Numbered from the stretch's first letter, positions 44,096-54,636 are shown. The stretch: 64,000 nucleotides of DNA from Amphritea atlantica (GCF_018860855.1 NZ_JAHKQE010000022.1:1-64000), one strand, 5' to 3'. Translations and numbers: made by a program. Notes: a model not told the origin generated them from the letters alone.

Positions 44096-45385
44096 TTATT
44101 GAAACGACTGTTGAAACACCAGCGCACCATCCAATAGGGTGTAGCGTACGACGCCTTTCAGTGGAAAATTCATAAACGGCGTATTCGCCCCCGCTGAGCG
44201 GCGGTTTTCATCGGTCAGCATCCATTCCTGTTGTGGATCGAAGATGCAGATATCCGCAGTGCTACCGATTGAGAGTGTCCCTAGATCCACATCCAGCACG
44301 CTGGCGGGGCCTGAGGTTAGCTTAGCCAGCATTTGTGGCAGAGAGATGAGCTCTTGCTCTACCAGCATCAACGACAGCGACAGTAGCGTCTCAAGCCCTG
44401 TCATGCCAGGTTCGGTTGCGGCAAAAGGCGCTTGCTTGGCGGCTAATTCATGGGGCTGGTGATCGGAACAGATCGCCTGAAAACCATCGGTGACCAGTGC
44501 ATGGCGCAAACCGGCGCGGTCGAGTTGGCTGCGAAGCGGTGGAATCAGGTGGAAGTTCGGATCGAATCCGCTGACATTCTCATCGGTCAGTAGCAAATTT
44601 TGGATGGCGATATCGGCGGTTACCCGTAGTCCTCTCTTGCGGGCATCCATGACCATTTTGACGGAACGTTCGCAGGAGAGTTGGCCAAAGTGCGCCTTCA
44701 CGCCGGTTTGTTCAACCAATAACAGGCAGCGGGCTACTTCGATCGTTTCTGCGCTTTCAGGGATACCGCTCAGGCCGAGTCGGGTGCAGGTGATATCGTC
44801 ATGCATGGTGCCGCCTGCGGCGAGATCGGCATCCATGGGTTGGAAAATCACCAACAGGTCGTGGGTGGCCGCATATTCCAAGCAGCGCACCAGTGTCAGC
44901 GAGCTACGGATCGGCTGACGGGCGTTGGTAAAGCCGATACAGCCGGACTTGCTTAGGCCATACATAGGGCTGAGTTGTTCGCCTTTCAGTTCCTGAGTCA
45001 GGGCGCCCATCGGCAGTACTCGGGCATTACCGGCTTGTTTGGCCAGATCTTCGATCAAATCGATCACGGCGGAGTTATCCGCGATCGGTTTGGTCAGTGG
45101 CGGCATACAGAGGGTGGTAATCCCACCAGCGGCGGCGGCTGCGGTTTCGCTAGCGATCGTGCCTTTACGGCTGTAGCCGGGTTCGCGCAGGTTCGCGCAG
45201 AGATCGATCAACCCAGGGCTGACGACCAGATTACTGGCGTCGATCTGTTGCTCTGCGACAAAGCCGTCTGGGGCTTGGCCTAAGGCGGCGATCTTGCCAT
45301 CGCTGATAAACAGGTCGGTGATCGTATCGATCTTGTTGGCAGGGTCGATGACCCGACCATTCTTGATTGCAATATTGATACTCAT
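44096..45385 (-). CDS. pyrC': Catalytically inactive dihydroorotase homologue PyrC'
   Basis: A 429-residue protein with the dihydroorotase fold that lacks key metal ligands. The N-terminal D-x-H-x-H-x-R motif reads DLCANLR (61-67), with both His replaced by Cys and Asn. The usual HxxH and HH positions read AHFGQLSC and AIQNLLL, also lacking expected His. The later SDHQPHE is kept. In pseudomonads such a PyrC' is a structural partner of aspartate carbamoyltransferase. ATG 45385, four bases after the pyrB stop, is preferred to GTG 45397, which would overlap pyrB. Confidence 0.9.
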   Translation of the reverse strand: MSINIAIKNGRVIDPANKIDTITDLFISDGKIAALGQAPDGFVAEQQIDASNLVVSPGLIDLCANLREPGYSRKGTIASETAAAAAGGITTLCMPPLTKPIADNSAVIDLIEDLAKQAGNARVLPMGALTQELKGEQLSPMYGLSKSGCIGFTNARQPIRSSLTLVRCLEYAATHDLLVIFQPMDADLAAGGTMHDDITCTRLGLSGIPESAETIEVARCLLLVEQTGVKAHFGQLSCERSVKMVMDARKRGLRVTADIAIQNLLLTDENVSGFDPNFHLIPPLRSQLDRAGLRHALVTDGFQAICSDHQPHELAAKQAPFAATEPGMTGLETLLSLSLMLVEQELISLPQMLAKLTSGPASVLDVDLGTLSIGSTADICIFDPQQEWMLTDENRRSAGANTPFMNFPLKGVVRYTLLDGALVFQQSFQ

Positions 45386-45389
45386 AATG

Positions 45390-46391
45390 TTACTCACTCT
45401 CCCGCCGGGCCTGATGTTCAGTCATCTGTCCGCCCATCGCCATCGACATAACCGCCATGCGCACGGCAATACCATTGGTTACCTGTTTCAAAATCATCGA
45501 TTTAGGGCCATCCGCGACAGAGGTTTCGATCTCCACGCCACGGTTAATAGGCCCTGGATGCATGACAATTGAATCGGGATGGGTGAGCTTTAGCTTCTCT
45601 TCGGTGAGGCCATAAAGGGTGTAGAATTCTGATTCGCTGGGCAGCAGGGCGCTTTGCATGCGCTCTTTCTGCAGCCGCAGCATCATTACCACATCGACAT
45701 CCTTGAGGCCCTGTTTCATATCGGTAAACACGGTGACGCCGAGGGCTTCGATATGCCGTGGGAGCAGGGTGGTCGGTGCAATCACGCGAATTTCTGCCGC
45801 ACCTAGGGTGCGTAAAGCATGAATTTGTGACCGGGCCACGCGAGAGTGGAGAATATCACCGACGATCGCTACTTTAAGCGGCTCAAAAGCGCCTTTGTGC
45901 TGGCGAATAGTCAGCATGTCCAGCATCGCTTGGGTCGGGTGGGCGTGACGGCCATCGCCGGCATTAATCACCGCCACATGGGGGGTCACATTGCTGGCGA
46001 TATAGTGGGCTGCGCCACTGTCAGAGTGACGCACGACAAACATATCGGAGTGCATCGCTTCCATCGTCATCAGGGTGTCTTTGAGCGTTTCACCCTTAGA
46101 GGTTGATGACGTTTTAATATTCAGGTTAAGCACATCGGCAGATAGACGCTTAGCCGCCAGTTCAAAGGTACTGGCGGTGCGGGTGCTGGCCTCGAAAAAC
46201 AGGTTAACAACGGTTTTGCCTCGCAGCAACGGCACTTTTTTAACCTGCTGCGCGTTCATATCCACAAAGGAGTCGGCGGTATCGAGGATCTCCGTTAGCA
46301 TCTCTCGGCTTAGCCCTTCGGTGGTCAGAAAGTGTTTCAGCTGACCGGCGCTGTTAAGCTGGATCAGATTGGGATCTTGTTGTACAAACAT
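45390..46391 (-). CDS. pyrB: Aspartate carbamoyltransferase catalytic subunit
   Basis: A 333-residue enzyme making carbamoyl-aspartate. [12 protein letters not shown] (68-79) is the carbamoyl-phosphate motif, and HPGPINRG the second. Length and N-terminus ([21 protein letters not shown] type) fit the pseudomonad class that forms a dodecamer with PyrC'. The open frame extends to 46481, but ATG 46391 has GGA seven bases upstream and starts the conserved protein. It is followed directly by pyrC' and preceded by pyrR. Confidence 0.95.
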   Translation of the reverse strand: MFVQQDPNLIQLNSAGQLKHFLTTEGLSREMLTEILDTADSFVDMNAQQVKKVPLLRGKTVVNLFFEASTRTASTFELAAKRLSADVLNLNIKTSSTSKGETLKDTLMTMEAMHSDMFVVRHSDSGAAHYIASNVTPHVAVINAGDGRHAHPTQAMLDMLTIRQHKGAFEPLKVAIVGDILHSRVARSQIHALRTLGAAEIRVIAPTTLLPRHIEALGVTVFTDMKQGLKDVDVVMMLRLQKERMQSALLPSESEFYTLYGLTEEKLKLTHPDSIVMHPGPINRGVEIETSVADGPKSMILKQVTNGIAVRMAVMSMAMGGQMTEHQARRESE

Positions 46392-46410
46392 GGCAGATTC
46401 CGACGATGGG

Positions 46411-46926
46411 TTATAAGTTAGCTTTCTTACGGATTTCCAGTGCCAACGGCTCCGGCCCGGTGAGTTTGACCTGCTCATCATCGGCTAATAGCAGCGTGTC
46501 GCCGGTGACATCCGCCTGAATCGGTAGTTCGCGCCGATTTAGATCGAGTAGGGTGACCAGTGTGATGGATGCCGGTCGGCCATAATCAAACAGCTCATTC
46601 ATGGCAGCACGAATGGTTCGACCGCTCATAATGACATCATCAACCAGGATAATGTGACGGTCTTCGGTCGCACTCGGCAGAGCTGAGGGCTGTACTTTGG
46701 GGTTCAAGCCGACGCGGGTAAAATCATCTCGGTAGAATGAGATATCCAAGGTGCCCAGCGGGCTGTCGAGGTTGAGTTGCTGATGTAGGTGCTCCGCTAG
46801 CCAAACGCCGCCGGTGCGGATGCCGATCATCATCGGATCGTCAAGCTGTCGTACCTTGATGAGGGTGATCAACTCGGCCGCCATTTTAGTTAACAGATGA
46901 TCGACTTTAATTACGCCCGATACCAT
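46411..46926 (-). CDS. pyrR: Bifunctional PyrR (uracil phosphoribosyltransferase / pyr operon regulator)
   Basis: A 171-residue PRTase-fold protein. [18 protein letters not shown] is the PRPP-binding motif, and [13 protein letters not shown] the other substrate segment. In Gram-positives PyrR binds mRNA leader hairpins; in gammaproteobacteria regulation is less clear. No attenuator-like structure is seen in the 19-base gap to pyrB. ATG 46926 has a strong GGAGG six bases upstream; the longer frame to 46950 is rejected. It overlaps the end of ruvX by 20 bases. Confidence 0.92.
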   Translation of the reverse strand: MVSGVIKVDHLLTKMAAELITLIKVRQLDDPMMIGIRTGGVWLAEHLHQQLNLDSPLGTLDISFYRDDFTRVGLNPKVQPSALPSATEDRHIILVDDVIMSGRTIRAAMNELFDYGRPASITLVTLLDLNRRELPIQADVTGDTLLLADDEQVKLTGPEPLALEIRKKANL

Positions 46927-47383
46927 AGAGGTCCTCCAGTCGGGTTTCACTGGATATCAGCTGGTCTGATTCAAACCAACTTTCCAGAATCAGTTGAGCG
47001 GCAATGCCGTCAACGGAATTTTCTTTAAAATTAGTGCTGCCGCCCCGAGACAGACTGATCTGTTTGGCTTCACGAGTCGTGAGCCGCTCATCGATCAGAT
47101 AGCAGGGGAGTTGGCAGCGTTCTTTGAGACGGTTGGCGAATTTTCGTGCCCGGCGAGACATATCGCTGATACTACCATCCATATTCAGAGGGATGCCGAC
47201 AACGATGGCAGCAGCCTGCCACTCGGTGATCAGTGCTTCAATCACATGCCAGTCGGGGATACCATCGCGGGCGCTGATCGGCGCTAAGGGGGTGGCTGTA
47301 CCGGTGATCGCCTGACCGGCAGCAATGCCAATCCGGGTGGTGCCGAAATCAAAGCCTATTACTGGACCTGAGAGTGTGATCAT
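46907..47383 (-). CDS. ruvX: RuvX/YqgF-family RNase H-like nuclease
   Basis: A 158-residue RNase H-fold protein. [15 protein letters not shown] holds the first catalytic Asp, [10 protein letters not shown] and [11 protein letters not shown] the next residues, and [13 protein letters not shown] the C-terminal Asp. Implicated in 16S rRNA maturation and Holliday junction processing in other species. The open frame begins at 47428, but ATG 47383 gives the family length. Confidence 0.88.
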   Translation of the reverse strand: MITLSGPVIGFDFGTTRIGIAAGQAITGTATPLAPISARDGIPDWHVIEALITEWQAAAIVVGIPLNMDGSISDMSRRARKFANRLKERCQLPCYLIDERLTTREAKQISLSRGGSTNFKENSVDGIAAQLILESWFESDQLISSETRLEDLYGIGRN

Positions 47384-47420
47384 TCCGCTTCTTTGAGTGG
47401 GTGAGTGGCAAGGACGCTGA

Positions 47421-48005
47421 TTAGGCATGGCCGCTTTGAGAGGTTAACAGATTAAGATTAATCCCCATCGTCGCGGCTGCCGCCTTAAGTCGTTCCTCGG
47501 CCGGAGTGCGGAACATTATATCTAAATTAGCTGGGCAACTTAACCAAACATTATCAGACAGTTCTTGTTCGAGCTGTCCAGCGCTCCAACCGGCATAACC
47601 AAGGGCGACCAAAAAATCCTCTGGGCCGTGGCTTTCGCTGATCGCCTGCAGAATATCCGTTGAGGTGGTTAGGGTTGTTTGGTCGCTGATGACGTAGCTA
47701 GAGTCCCACTTGGTCAGGGTTGGGCCATGAAGAATGAAGCCTCGATCGTTTTGTACCGGTCCGCCGGAATACACCACTATGCTGGAGTGGTCATCGTGAT
47801 GCTTGAGCTCGAGAAGTTGTAGCAGCTCGTCGAGGTGCATCTCAGTTGGGTGGTTGATCACAATACCCATCGCACCGGATTCATTATGTTCACAAATATA
47901 GATGAGACTCTGAGCAAAGCTCGGGTCGTCTAAGTGAGGCATTGAAAAAAGGAAGTGACCCTGAAGACTGCCGGGCAGGTAGGGTGAAGAAGCCTGTGTT
48001 GTCAT
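47421..48005 (-). CDS. algH: AlgH/YqgE family protein
   Basis: A 194-residue DUF179 protein. GHFLFSMPHLDDPSFAQSLIYI and GAMGIVINHPTEM are the family start, and GYAGWSAGQLEQEL the C-terminal signature. AlgH affects alginate and virulence in Pseudomonas; the molecular function is unsettled. Conserved beside ruvX and tonB. Confidence 0.93.
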   Translation of the reverse strand: MTTQASSPYLPGSLQGHFLFSMPHLDDPSFAQSLIYICEHNESGAMGIVINHPTEMHLDELLQLLELKHHDDHSSIVVYSGGPVQNDRGFILHGPTLTKWDSSYVISDQTTLTTSTDILQAISESHGPEDFLVALGYAGWSAGQLEQELSDNVWLSCPANLDIMFRTPAEERLKAAAATMGINLNLLTSQSGHA

Positions 48006-48081
48006 AGTGAATTCTGCCCTTGGGTCGTATAGAAACGGGATGATTCAGGCGCTGTCTCTGTGATGCTCAGTTCCATAAGGT

Positions 48082-49032
48082 TTAGTATATCCGTGCCGAT
48101 TTCTCAAATTTCCAAGTACGGATAATCTCCAATTCATCGGTGTCCTTGCGCATCTCAATAGGAAATCGTTGAAAAGGTGCTGCAAGTTGTACAATCCTGA
48201 CGGCGGCATCATCGAGCACCTTATTGCCTGAGGAATGCAAAATACGAATATCCTTCACATGGCCATTAGGCAAGATGATAACCATCATCCGTAGGCTACC
48301 GTATAGCTGATTTTGCTGTGCTTCTTTCGGGTAGTTCAGATTACCGACCGATTCAATCTTGCGCCGCCAATTAGCCAGATAGACCGCGTCATTGTGACTT
48401 TTGGTTGCTGCAGAGGTAAGCCGTTTGACCCGTGGCCGTTTGGCATACGCCTGCCGCTGGAAATCAAGCTGAGCTTCAAGGCTAGCGATCTCAAGACTGC
48501 GGGAGAGCAGTGATTGAGAGCTCCCCGGTGGCGGGGGCGGTGGCGCCGATTGTTGATGTTTTTCTTTTATGGTGCTGTGTTTTTTCTCTTGCTTGGCCTG
48601 AGTGACAACCACCTGCTGCGCGGGGACATTGTTAACCGTTTTCTCTACGCTTTCAGCGATATCTGCCGGTGCAGCGGTTTTTGCTGGGGTTGGTTGTGGC
48701 GCAATATTGACCGGTTGCGTCTGAGGTTGCAGCGCGGCGGTTTCCTGAATATCTTGATGCTGGAAATCAGCCTGTTCGCGGGTGGCGGGTAAGGCTTTCT
48801 CTTCTAATTGACCACTGCCCTGCTGATCGGCTTGGGCGATGAAGTCCGCCTCTTCCGGTGGTTTGTCGCTCTTGAACTGCGCCAGGGTAATTTCCAGCGT
48901 CTGAGCGGGAGGCGCTTTAGGCGTGATGGCAAAGCCGATACCAAGAATGGCGGCGGCATGAACCGCCACGGCCAAAAACAGAGTAAAACCGAGGCGATCA
49001 GCTGCGGATACAGCGGCGACGGTTTTACTCAT
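48082..49032 (-). CDS. tonB: Energy transducer TonB
   Basis: A 316-residue inner-membrane anchored protein. The single N-terminal helix is about 15-35 (LFLAVAVHAAAILGIGF), with His 25 at the position of the essential TonB His. The middle part is Pro/Gln-rich, including a PPPPPPG run. The C-terminal domain (SVGNLNYPKEA, YGSLRMMVIILPNGHVKDI, ILHSSGNKVLDDAAVRIV) is the TonB beta-alpha-beta module that contacts TonB boxes. ExbB/ExbD are not nearby, so this is the gshB-linked TonB paralogue. Confidence 0.9.
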   Translation of the reverse strand: MSKTVAAVSAADRLGFTLFLAVAVHAAAILGIGFAITPKAPPAQTLEITLAQFKSDKPPEEADFIAQADQQGSGQLEEKALPATREQADFQHQDIQETAALQPQTQPVNIAPQPTPAKTAAPADIAESVEKTVNNVPAQQVVVTQAKQEKKHSTIKEKHQQSAPPPPPPGSSQSLLSRSLEIASLEAQLDFQRQAYAKRPRVKRLTSAATKSHNDAVYLANWRRKIESVGNLNYPKEAQQNQLYGSLRMMVIILPNGHVKDIRILHSSGNKVLDDAAVRIVQLAAPFQRFPIEMRKDTDELEIIRTWKFEKSARIY

Positions 49033-49068
49033 CTGGCATTCCTGAGAGACAGTGGTTGATCATCGTGG

Positions 49069-50031
49069 TTATGCATGCCGCTGGTTAAGTTTCTCTTCAA
49101 TAACATCCATCAGCTGCATACCGATATCTAAACCAAACTGATTGTCCAGTTCGCGGATGCAGGTTGGGCTGGTGACATTGACTTCGGTGAGGTAATCACC
49201 GATGACATCCAAGCCGGCAAACAAAATGCCCTGTGCTTTCAGTGTAGGCCCTACCTGAGCAGCGATCCACAGCTCACGTTCGGTTAGCGGACGGCCTTCG
49301 CCTCTGCCACCGGCGGCGAGATTGCCTCGGGTTTCACCATTGGTTGGGATGCGTGACAGGCCATAGGGTACTGGCTCACCATCGATCATCAGAATGCGCT
49401 TATCACCATCGACAATTTCCGGCAGATATTGCTGTGCCATAATGGTTTCGGTGCCAAACTTCGTCAGCGTCTCGATGATAACCCCTAGGTTAACGCCCTC
49501 TTTCTGAATGCGGAAAATAGAGGTGCCACCCATACCATCGAGTGGTTTAAAGATGACATCTTTGAATTCAGCATGGAATTCGCGCAGCAGATCATCACGA
49601 CGGGTGACCAACACTGGTGGGCAGCATTGTGGAAAATGGGTAGCAAAGATCTTCTCGTTATAGTCCCGCAGCGCCTGAGGTCGGTTGACCATCAGGGTAT
49701 TGCCCTGCATAGCTGCCATTTCGAGGAGGTGGGTCGAATAGATAAACTCATTATCGAAGGGCGGATCTTTACGCATCAGAACGGCATCGAGGGTGCTCAC
49801 TTCCTGTACTTGATATTCACCACGCTCGAACCATTTGTCTGGGTTCATATCGACGGTCATCGGTGCCATCTTCGCCAGTACCTTGCCATCACGCAGATAA
49901 AGATCTTTCTGCTCCATATACCAGATCTCCCAGCCTTTGCTTTGAGCGGCCCAAAGCATGGCGAGAGAACTGTCTTTTTTGAAGCTGATGGACTCGATGG
50001 GATCCATCACAATGCCGATTTTAACTGTCAT
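49069..50031 (-). CDS. gshB: Glutathione synthetase
   Basis: A 320-residue ATP-grasp enzyme joining gamma-glutamylcysteine and glycine. GIVMDPIESISFKKDSS at the N-terminus, FKPLDGMGGTSIF (ATP loop), and LAAGGRGEGRPLTERE (substrate loop), followed by DVIGDYLTEVNVTSPT (metal site) are all family motifs. 36 bases separate it from tonB downstream. Confidence 0.95.
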   Translation of the reverse strand: MTVKIGIVMDPIESISFKKDSSLAMLWAAQSKGWEIWYMEQKDLYLRDGKVLAKMAPMTVDMNPDKWFERGEYQVQEVSTLDAVLMRKDPPFDNEFIYSTHLLEMAAMQGNTLMVNRPQALRDYNEKIFATHFPQCCPPVLVTRRDDLLREFHAEFKDVIFKPLDGMGGTSIFRIQKEGVNLGVIIETLTKFGTETIMAQQYLPEIVDGDKRILMIDGEPVPYGLSRIPTNGETRGNLAAGGRGEGRPLTERELWIAAQVGPTLKAQGILFAGLDVIGDYLTEVNVTSPTCIRELDNQFGLDIGMQLMDVIEEKLNQRHA

Positions 50032-50142
50032 TGATGCGCCTTGTTTATCTGTGAAGTTGATCTATACATTAGCGATATTTCGTTTAGAGGGATTCTACCC
50101 GCCTGATTCGGTCATCACCAGTCTTACTATAGTGGGTTCTGC

Positions 50143-50871
50143 TTAGCCTAGGTCGCCCCAGAGGTATTGTAATACCGAAAGCGCCGCTACGGGTGCGGTT
50201 TCGGTGCGAAATACTCGTGGACCGAAGGCTACCGGTTTGAACCCCTTTGCTAGCGCGAGTTCCACTTCTGTTTCGCTTAATCCGCCTTCAGGCCCAATGA
50301 GTAGGGCGATGGAATCCGGTTTGGCAAAGTCACCTAGGGGTTGTTCGGTATGATGATGGAGCACCAGTTTTAAATCCGCTTCAACAGTATTGACCCAGTC
50401 GCTCAGGGATTGTGGTTCGCCGATCTCAGGCAGATCACAGCGAAGGCTCTGTTCGCAGGCGCTAACGGCCACCTGTTGCCAGTGTTGGCGACGCTTATCC
50501 TGACGGTCATTATTCAAACGGACTTCGCAGCGTTCGGTAAACAGCGGCACCATCTGGTTCATGCCGAGTTCGGTGGCTTTTTGCACCGCATAGTCCATCC
50601 GTTCACCGCGGGAGATTGATTGGCCGAGGGTTACTTTTAAGGGTGAAACCCGCTGAGGTGTGAGCACTTGAGTAATCTGTACAGTGGCGCTGCGTTTAGC
50701 TACTTCTATCAGCTCGGCGGTATATTCGCAGCCATCACCATTAAATAGAATGAGTGAGTCGCCCGGTCGCATACGGAGTGCGCGGCAGACATGCTGAACG
50801 ACGCTATCGCTAAGGCTCAGTTGCTGGCCTTCGATAATGGGTTGAGGCTCATAAAAACGTGGAATTCTCAT
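50143..50871 (-). CDS. rsmE: 16S rRNA (uracil(1498)-N3)-methyltransferase
   Basis: A 242-residue SPOUT methyltransferase. RIPRFYEPQ at the start, QSISRGERMDYAVQKATELGMNQ in the catalytic part, and LLIGPEGGLSETE at the SAM knot are RsmE motifs. FGPRVFRTETAPVAALSVLQ closes the knot. The open frame starts at TTG 50883; ATG 50871 fits the family. Separated from gshB by 111 bases. Confidence 0.93.
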   Translation of the reverse strand: MRIPRFYEPQPIIEGQQLSLSDSVVQHVCRALRMRPGDSLILFNGDGCEYTAELIEVAKRSATVQITQVLTPQRVSPLKVTLGQSISRGERMDYAVQKATELGMNQMVPLFTERCEVRLNNDRQDKRRQHWQQVAVSACEQSLRCDLPEIGEPQSLSDWVNTVEADLKLVLHHHTEQPLGDFAKPDSIALLIGPEGGLSETEVELALAKGFKPVAFGPRVFRTETAPVAALSVLQYLWGDLG

Positions 50872-51003
50872 GGTGTATATCAATCAGATCTGCGATTTAA
50901 GGGCGCTATTATGCCACGGTAAAAAGAGATCAGTTAGCCGGATGTTGTTGCTTAGGGGTTGCGGCGGAATTGGAAGGAAGCGACGGGTGGCATTTCGTTG
51001 GCG

Positions 51004-51036
51004 CATAAAAAAGGGCAGAGTGAATGCTCTGCCCTT
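51004..51036 (-). terminator. Intrinsic terminator of metK
   Basis: AAGGGCAGAG (51011-51020) and CTCTGCCCTT (51027-51036) form a perfect 10-bp stem with loop TGAATG. On the leftward strand the stem is followed by a T-rich run ending at 51007. A second hairpin between it and the metK stop (GTTAG C CGAGC / GCTCG CTAAC, 51055-51086) is not followed by T. Confidence 0.88.
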
Positions 51037-51102
51037 GTTTGTCGTTTACCTGAAGTTAGCCGAGCGCTGACTAGCGGCTCGCTAACCGAAGGTCAATGAA
51101 GC

Positions 51103-52293
51103 TTAGATGCCTGCTGCTGCACGCAGTTCATCGGCTTTATCGGTTTTTTCCCAAGAGTAAGCGGTAAAGGTTTCGTTACCGGATGTCATCTCATAAGGGT
51201 CATGGCCGAAGTGACCGTAAGCCGCGGTTGGACGATACATTGGGTGCAACAGATCTAGCATTCGAGTGATCGCATGTGGCCGCAGATCGAAGTGGTTGTT
51301 CACCAGTTCGATGATTTTCGCGTCAGAAACCTTACCGGTACCGAAGGTGTTGATCGATACAGAGGTCGGCTCTGCCACACCGATAGCATAAGACACTTGG
51401 ATCTCACACTTGTCAGCCAAGCCTGCGGCAACGATGTTTTTCGCCACATAACGCCCCGCGTAAGCCGCTGAACGGTCAACCTTGGATGGGTCTTTGCCGG
51501 AGAACGCGCCGCCACCGTGACGGGCCATGCCGCCGTAAGTATCAACAATAATCTTACGACCGGTTAAGCCGCAGTCGCCCACAGGACCACCGATGACAAA
51601 GTTACCGGTTGGGTTGATGTGGAACTTAGTGCTCTTGTCGATCCACTCAGCCGGGAGGGTGTGCTTGATGATCAGTTCCATCACGGCTTCTTGCAGATCC
51701 GCCATGGAAACTTCCGGGTTGTGTTGTGTGGATAGCACAACCGCATCGATACCGACCGGCTGGCCGTTTTCATAACGAAAGGTCACCTGACTCTTGGCAT
51801 CTGGACGCAACCATGGCAATAGGCCTGATTTACGCGCTTCGGCTTGACGTTCAACCAAACGGTGAGCGTAGCAGATTGGCGCAGGCATCAGCACATCGGT
51901 TTCGTTGCTGGCATAACCAAACATCAAACCTTGGTCGCCGGCGCCTTGGTCTTCAAGGTTGGCACGGTCTACACCCTGATTAATATCAGGTGACTGTTTA
52001 CCGATGATGTTGAGAACACCACAGGTCGCGCCGTCATAGCCAACGTCGGATGAGGTGTAACCGATATCACAGATAACGCCGCGTACCAGTGCTTCAAGAT
52101 CGACCCATGCGGAAGTCGTGATCTCACCAGAGACAATTGCGACACCGGTTTTAACCATGGTTTCACATGCCACACGGGCGTATTTGTCTTCAGCAATAAT
52201 TGCATCAAGAACCGCATCAGAGATCTGATCGGCGATCTTGTCAGGATGACCTTCGGAAACCGATTCCGAGGTAAACAGGCTGTATTCGCTCAT
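51103..52293 (-). CDS. metK: S-adenosylmethionine synthetase
   Basis: A 396-residue MAT making SAM from ATP and methionine. [20 protein letters not shown], the [12 protein letters not shown] loop and [19 protein letters not shown] are universal motifs. Ends by two hairpins downstream. Divergent from tkt, a pair seen in many proteobacteria. Confidence 0.97.
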   Translation of the reverse strand: MSEYSLFTSESVSEGHPDKIADQISDAVLDAIIAEDKYARVACETMVKTGVAIVSGEITTSAWVDLEALVRGVICDIGYTSSDVGYDGATCGVLNIIGKQSPDINQGVDRANLEDQGAGDQGLMFGYASNETDVLMPAPICYAHRLVERQAEARKSGLLPWLRPDAKSQVTFRYENGQPVGIDAVVLSTQHNPEVSMADLQEAVMELIIKHTLPAEWIDKSTKFHINPTGNFVIGGPVGDCGLTGRKIIVDTYGGMARHGGGAFSGKDPSKVDRSAAYAGRYVAKNIVAAGLADKCEIQVSYAIGVAEPTSVSINTFGTGKVSDAKIIELVNNHFDLRPHAITRMLDLLHPMYRPTAAYGHFGHDPYEMTSGNETFTAYSWEKTDKADELRAAAGI

Positions 52294-52624
52294 TACGCGT
52301 CTTCAATCCTAGCTTATGAGAATGATGTATGGCATCGGACCGATAGCCCGAGTACAAGAATGAGCGCTATTTTAATCGTGTTAGGCCTTGATTGCATGGG
52401 CGGCGTTCCTGTTTTAGATGATTTTTTTACTTTTTTAGATGAAAACGGCTCATTTTCATTAAATTTCTCTGAAATAGGTTTGAAGCTGGCGGACGGTTAC
52501 GAGAAAATAGCGGCCTATTTTTATATCGGTGCTCAACCCATCAAATCTGTAGATAGAGATGATGATGCCGCATCAACATACTTTTTAATCTCAACTTGGG
52601 CTTCTTCGGCCCTGGAGTGAATGA
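52294..52624. promoter_or_regulatory. Divergent metK-tkt control region (331 bp)
   Basis: The gap holds an AT-rich dyad ATGAAAA (52439-52445) / TTTTCAT (52453-52459), perfect 7-bp arms with a 7-base spacer, and two copies of TTTTAGATGA (52411-52420 and a close match at 52433-52442). A frame from ATG 52360 to TGA 52620 (86 codons) ends four bases before the tkt ATG; it is listed in findings but not called. GGAG at 52614-52617 is the tkt ribosome binding site. Confidence 0.5.
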
Positions 52625-54619
52625 ATGTCCTCGCGTAGAGAACTTGCCAATGCAATTCGTGCCCTCAGTATGGATGCTGTCCAAAAGGCTAAATCCGGTC
52701 ACCCTGGTGCGCCGATGGGAATGGCTGATATCGCTGAAGTACTATGGAATGATTTCCTGAAACACAACCCGGCGAATCCGCATTGGCTGGACCGCGATCG
52801 TTTTGTTCTGTCGAACGGTCATGGCTCTATGTTGATCTACAGCCTGTTACATCTGACCGGTTATGATCTGTCCATCGATGATCTGAAAAACTTCCGTCAA
52901 CTGCATTCAAAAACCGCCGGTCACCCGGAATACGGTTATGCACCAGGCGTTGAAACCACGACGGGTCCTCTGGGTCAGGGTATTACCAATGCGGTCGGTT
53001 TTGCGATTGCTGAAAAATCTTTGGCGGCGCAGTTTAACCGTGAAGGTCATGAGATTATCGATCACCACACCTATGCCTTCCTTGGCGATGGCTGTTTGAT
53101 GGAAGGTATCTCCCACGAATCTTGCTCACTGGCGGGTACCTTAGGTCTAGGTAAGTTGATCGCCTTCTATGATGACAACGGTATCTCCATCGATGGTGAG
53201 GTCGAAGGTTGGTTTACCGATGATACGCCGAAGCGTTTTGAAGCTTACGGCTGGCATGTGATCCCGAATGTTGATGGTCACGACGCTGAACAGATTAAAG
53301 CAGCGATTGAAGCGGCACAGGATAATGAAGACCAGCCTACGTTGATCTGTTGCAAAACTATTATCGGTTTTGGTTCACCGAACAAACAGGGCAAAGAAGA
53401 TTGCCACGGCGCGCCTTTGGGTGATGATGAGATCGCCTTGGCTCGCAAACAGCTGGGTTGGGAATACGAACCGTTTGTTATTCCTGAAGATATTGCTGAG
53501 CAGTGGAACGGCCTAGAAAGCGGCGCGGTGTTAGAAAATGATTGGGAAGAGCGCTTTGCCGAATACAGCAAAGAGTACCCCGCCGAAGCCCGTGAGCTGA
53601 TCCGTCGTTATACTGGCGAATTACCCGCTGACTTCTCTGAGAAAGCCGATACCTATATCGAAGAGCTGCAAGCGAAAGGCGAAACCATCGCTTCTCGTAA
53701 AGCGTCTCAGAATGCGCTGAATGCTTATGGCCCACTGTTGCCTGAGTTGCTGGGCGGCTCTGCTGATTTGGCGGGTTCTAACCTGACACTGTGGGCTGGT
53801 TGCAAGGGGATCACGAAAGATGATGCTTCCGGCAACTACATGTTCTACGGCGTGCGTGAATTCGGTATGTCGGCGATCATGAACGGTATCGCGTTACACG
53901 GTGGCTTTATCCCTTATGGCGCAACTTTCTTAGTGTTTATGGATTATGCCCGTAATGCACTGCGGATGGCGGCGTTGATGAAGATCCGCGCTATTCATGT
54001 GTATACCCATGACTCTATTGGTCTGGGTGAAGATGGCCCGACCCATCAGCCGATCGAACAGATCGCTAACCTGCGTCATACACCTAACATGAGCACTTGG
54101 CGTCCAGCGGATGCGGTTGAGTCTGCCGTTGCTTGGAAATCAGCGCTAGAGCGTGCCGATGGCCCGACCGCGATGATCTTCTCCCGTCAAAACTTGCCAC
54201 ATCAGGCGCGTGACGCTGAACAGCTGGCGAATATCGCTCGCGGTGGCTACATTCTGCGTGATACCGCAGGCACACCCGATGCGATTCTGATCGCAACCGG
54301 TTCTGAAGTAGGCTTGGCGATGGATTCAGCCGCCGCGTTGGAAGCGGAAGGTAAGCAGGTTCGGGTGGTTTCAATGCCATCGACTGATCTGTTTGATAAG
54401 CAAGATGCGGCCTACCGTGAGTCTGTTCTACCGGCTGCCGTGAAAGCGCGGGTCGCCGTTGAAGCAGCTCAAGCGGATTACTGGTATAAGTATGTAGGTC
54501 TAGATGGTGCGATTGTTGGTATGACAACGTTCGGTGAGTCGGCTCCGGCCAGCGATCTGTTTAAGCTATTTGGCTTTACCATCGAGAATGTTGTCGAAAA
54601 AGTGAAGTCTGTTCTGTAA
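52625..54619 (+). CDS. tkt: Transketolase
   Basis: A 664-residue thiamine diphosphate enzyme of the pentose phosphate pathway. [42 protein letters not shown] and [12 protein letters not shown] (ThDP/Mg site) lie in the N-terminal part; [14 protein letters not shown] and ATGSEV in the middle and C-terminal domains. Length matches TktA. A terminator follows at 54637-54662, yet epd lies only 58 bases beyond. Confidence 0.97.
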   Translation: MSSRRELANAIRALSMDAVQKAKSGHPGAPMGMADIAEVLWNDFLKHNPANPHWLDRDRFVLSNGHGSMLIYSLLHLTGYDLSIDDLKNFRQLHSKTAGHPEYGYAPGVETTTGPLGQGITNAVGFAIAEKSLAAQFNREGHEIIDHHTYAFLGDGCLMEGISHESCSLAGTLGLGKLIAFYDDNGISIDGEVEGWFTDDTPKRFEAYGWHVIPNVDGHDAEQIKAAIEAAQDNEDQPTLICCKTIIGFGSPNKQGKEDCHGAPLGDDEIALARKQLGWEYEPFVIPEDIAEQWNGLESGAVLENDWEERFAEYSKEYPAEARELIRRYTGELPADFSEKADTYIEELQAKGETIASRKASQNALNAYGPLLPELLGGSADLAGSNLTLWAGCKGITKDDASGNYMFYGVREFGMSAIMNGIALHGGFIPYGATFLVFMDYARNALRMAALMKIRAIHVYTHDSIGLGEDGPTHQPIEQIANLRHTPNMSTWRPADAVESAVAWKSALERADGPTAMIFSRQNLPHQARDAEQLANIARGGYILRDTAGTPDAILIATGSEVGLAMDSAAALEAEGKQVRVVSMPSTDLFDKQDAAYRESVLPAAVKARVAVEAAQADYWYKYVGLDGAIVGMTTFGESAPASDLFKLFGFTIENVVEKVKSVL

Positions 54620-54636
54620 GGCAGACGGTTCGAAAG

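Noticed and set aside
45386-45397. GTG start for pyrC' at 45397
   Set aside because: It would overlap pyrB and leave the ribosome binding site inside the start; ATG 45385 fits the family better.
49573-50034. A 153-codon rightward open frame inside gshB
   Set aside because: Antisense to a conserved gene; no ribosome binding site or motif.
52294-52624. A SAM or SAH riboswitch before metK
   Set aside because: No conserved GC-rich multi-stem aptamer layout could be recognised in the gap, which is AT-rich and dyad-poor on the metK side.
54084-54527. A 147-codon leftward open frame inside tkt
   Set aside because: Antisense to the transketolase C-terminus; Ser/His/Arg-rich composition of a shadow frame.
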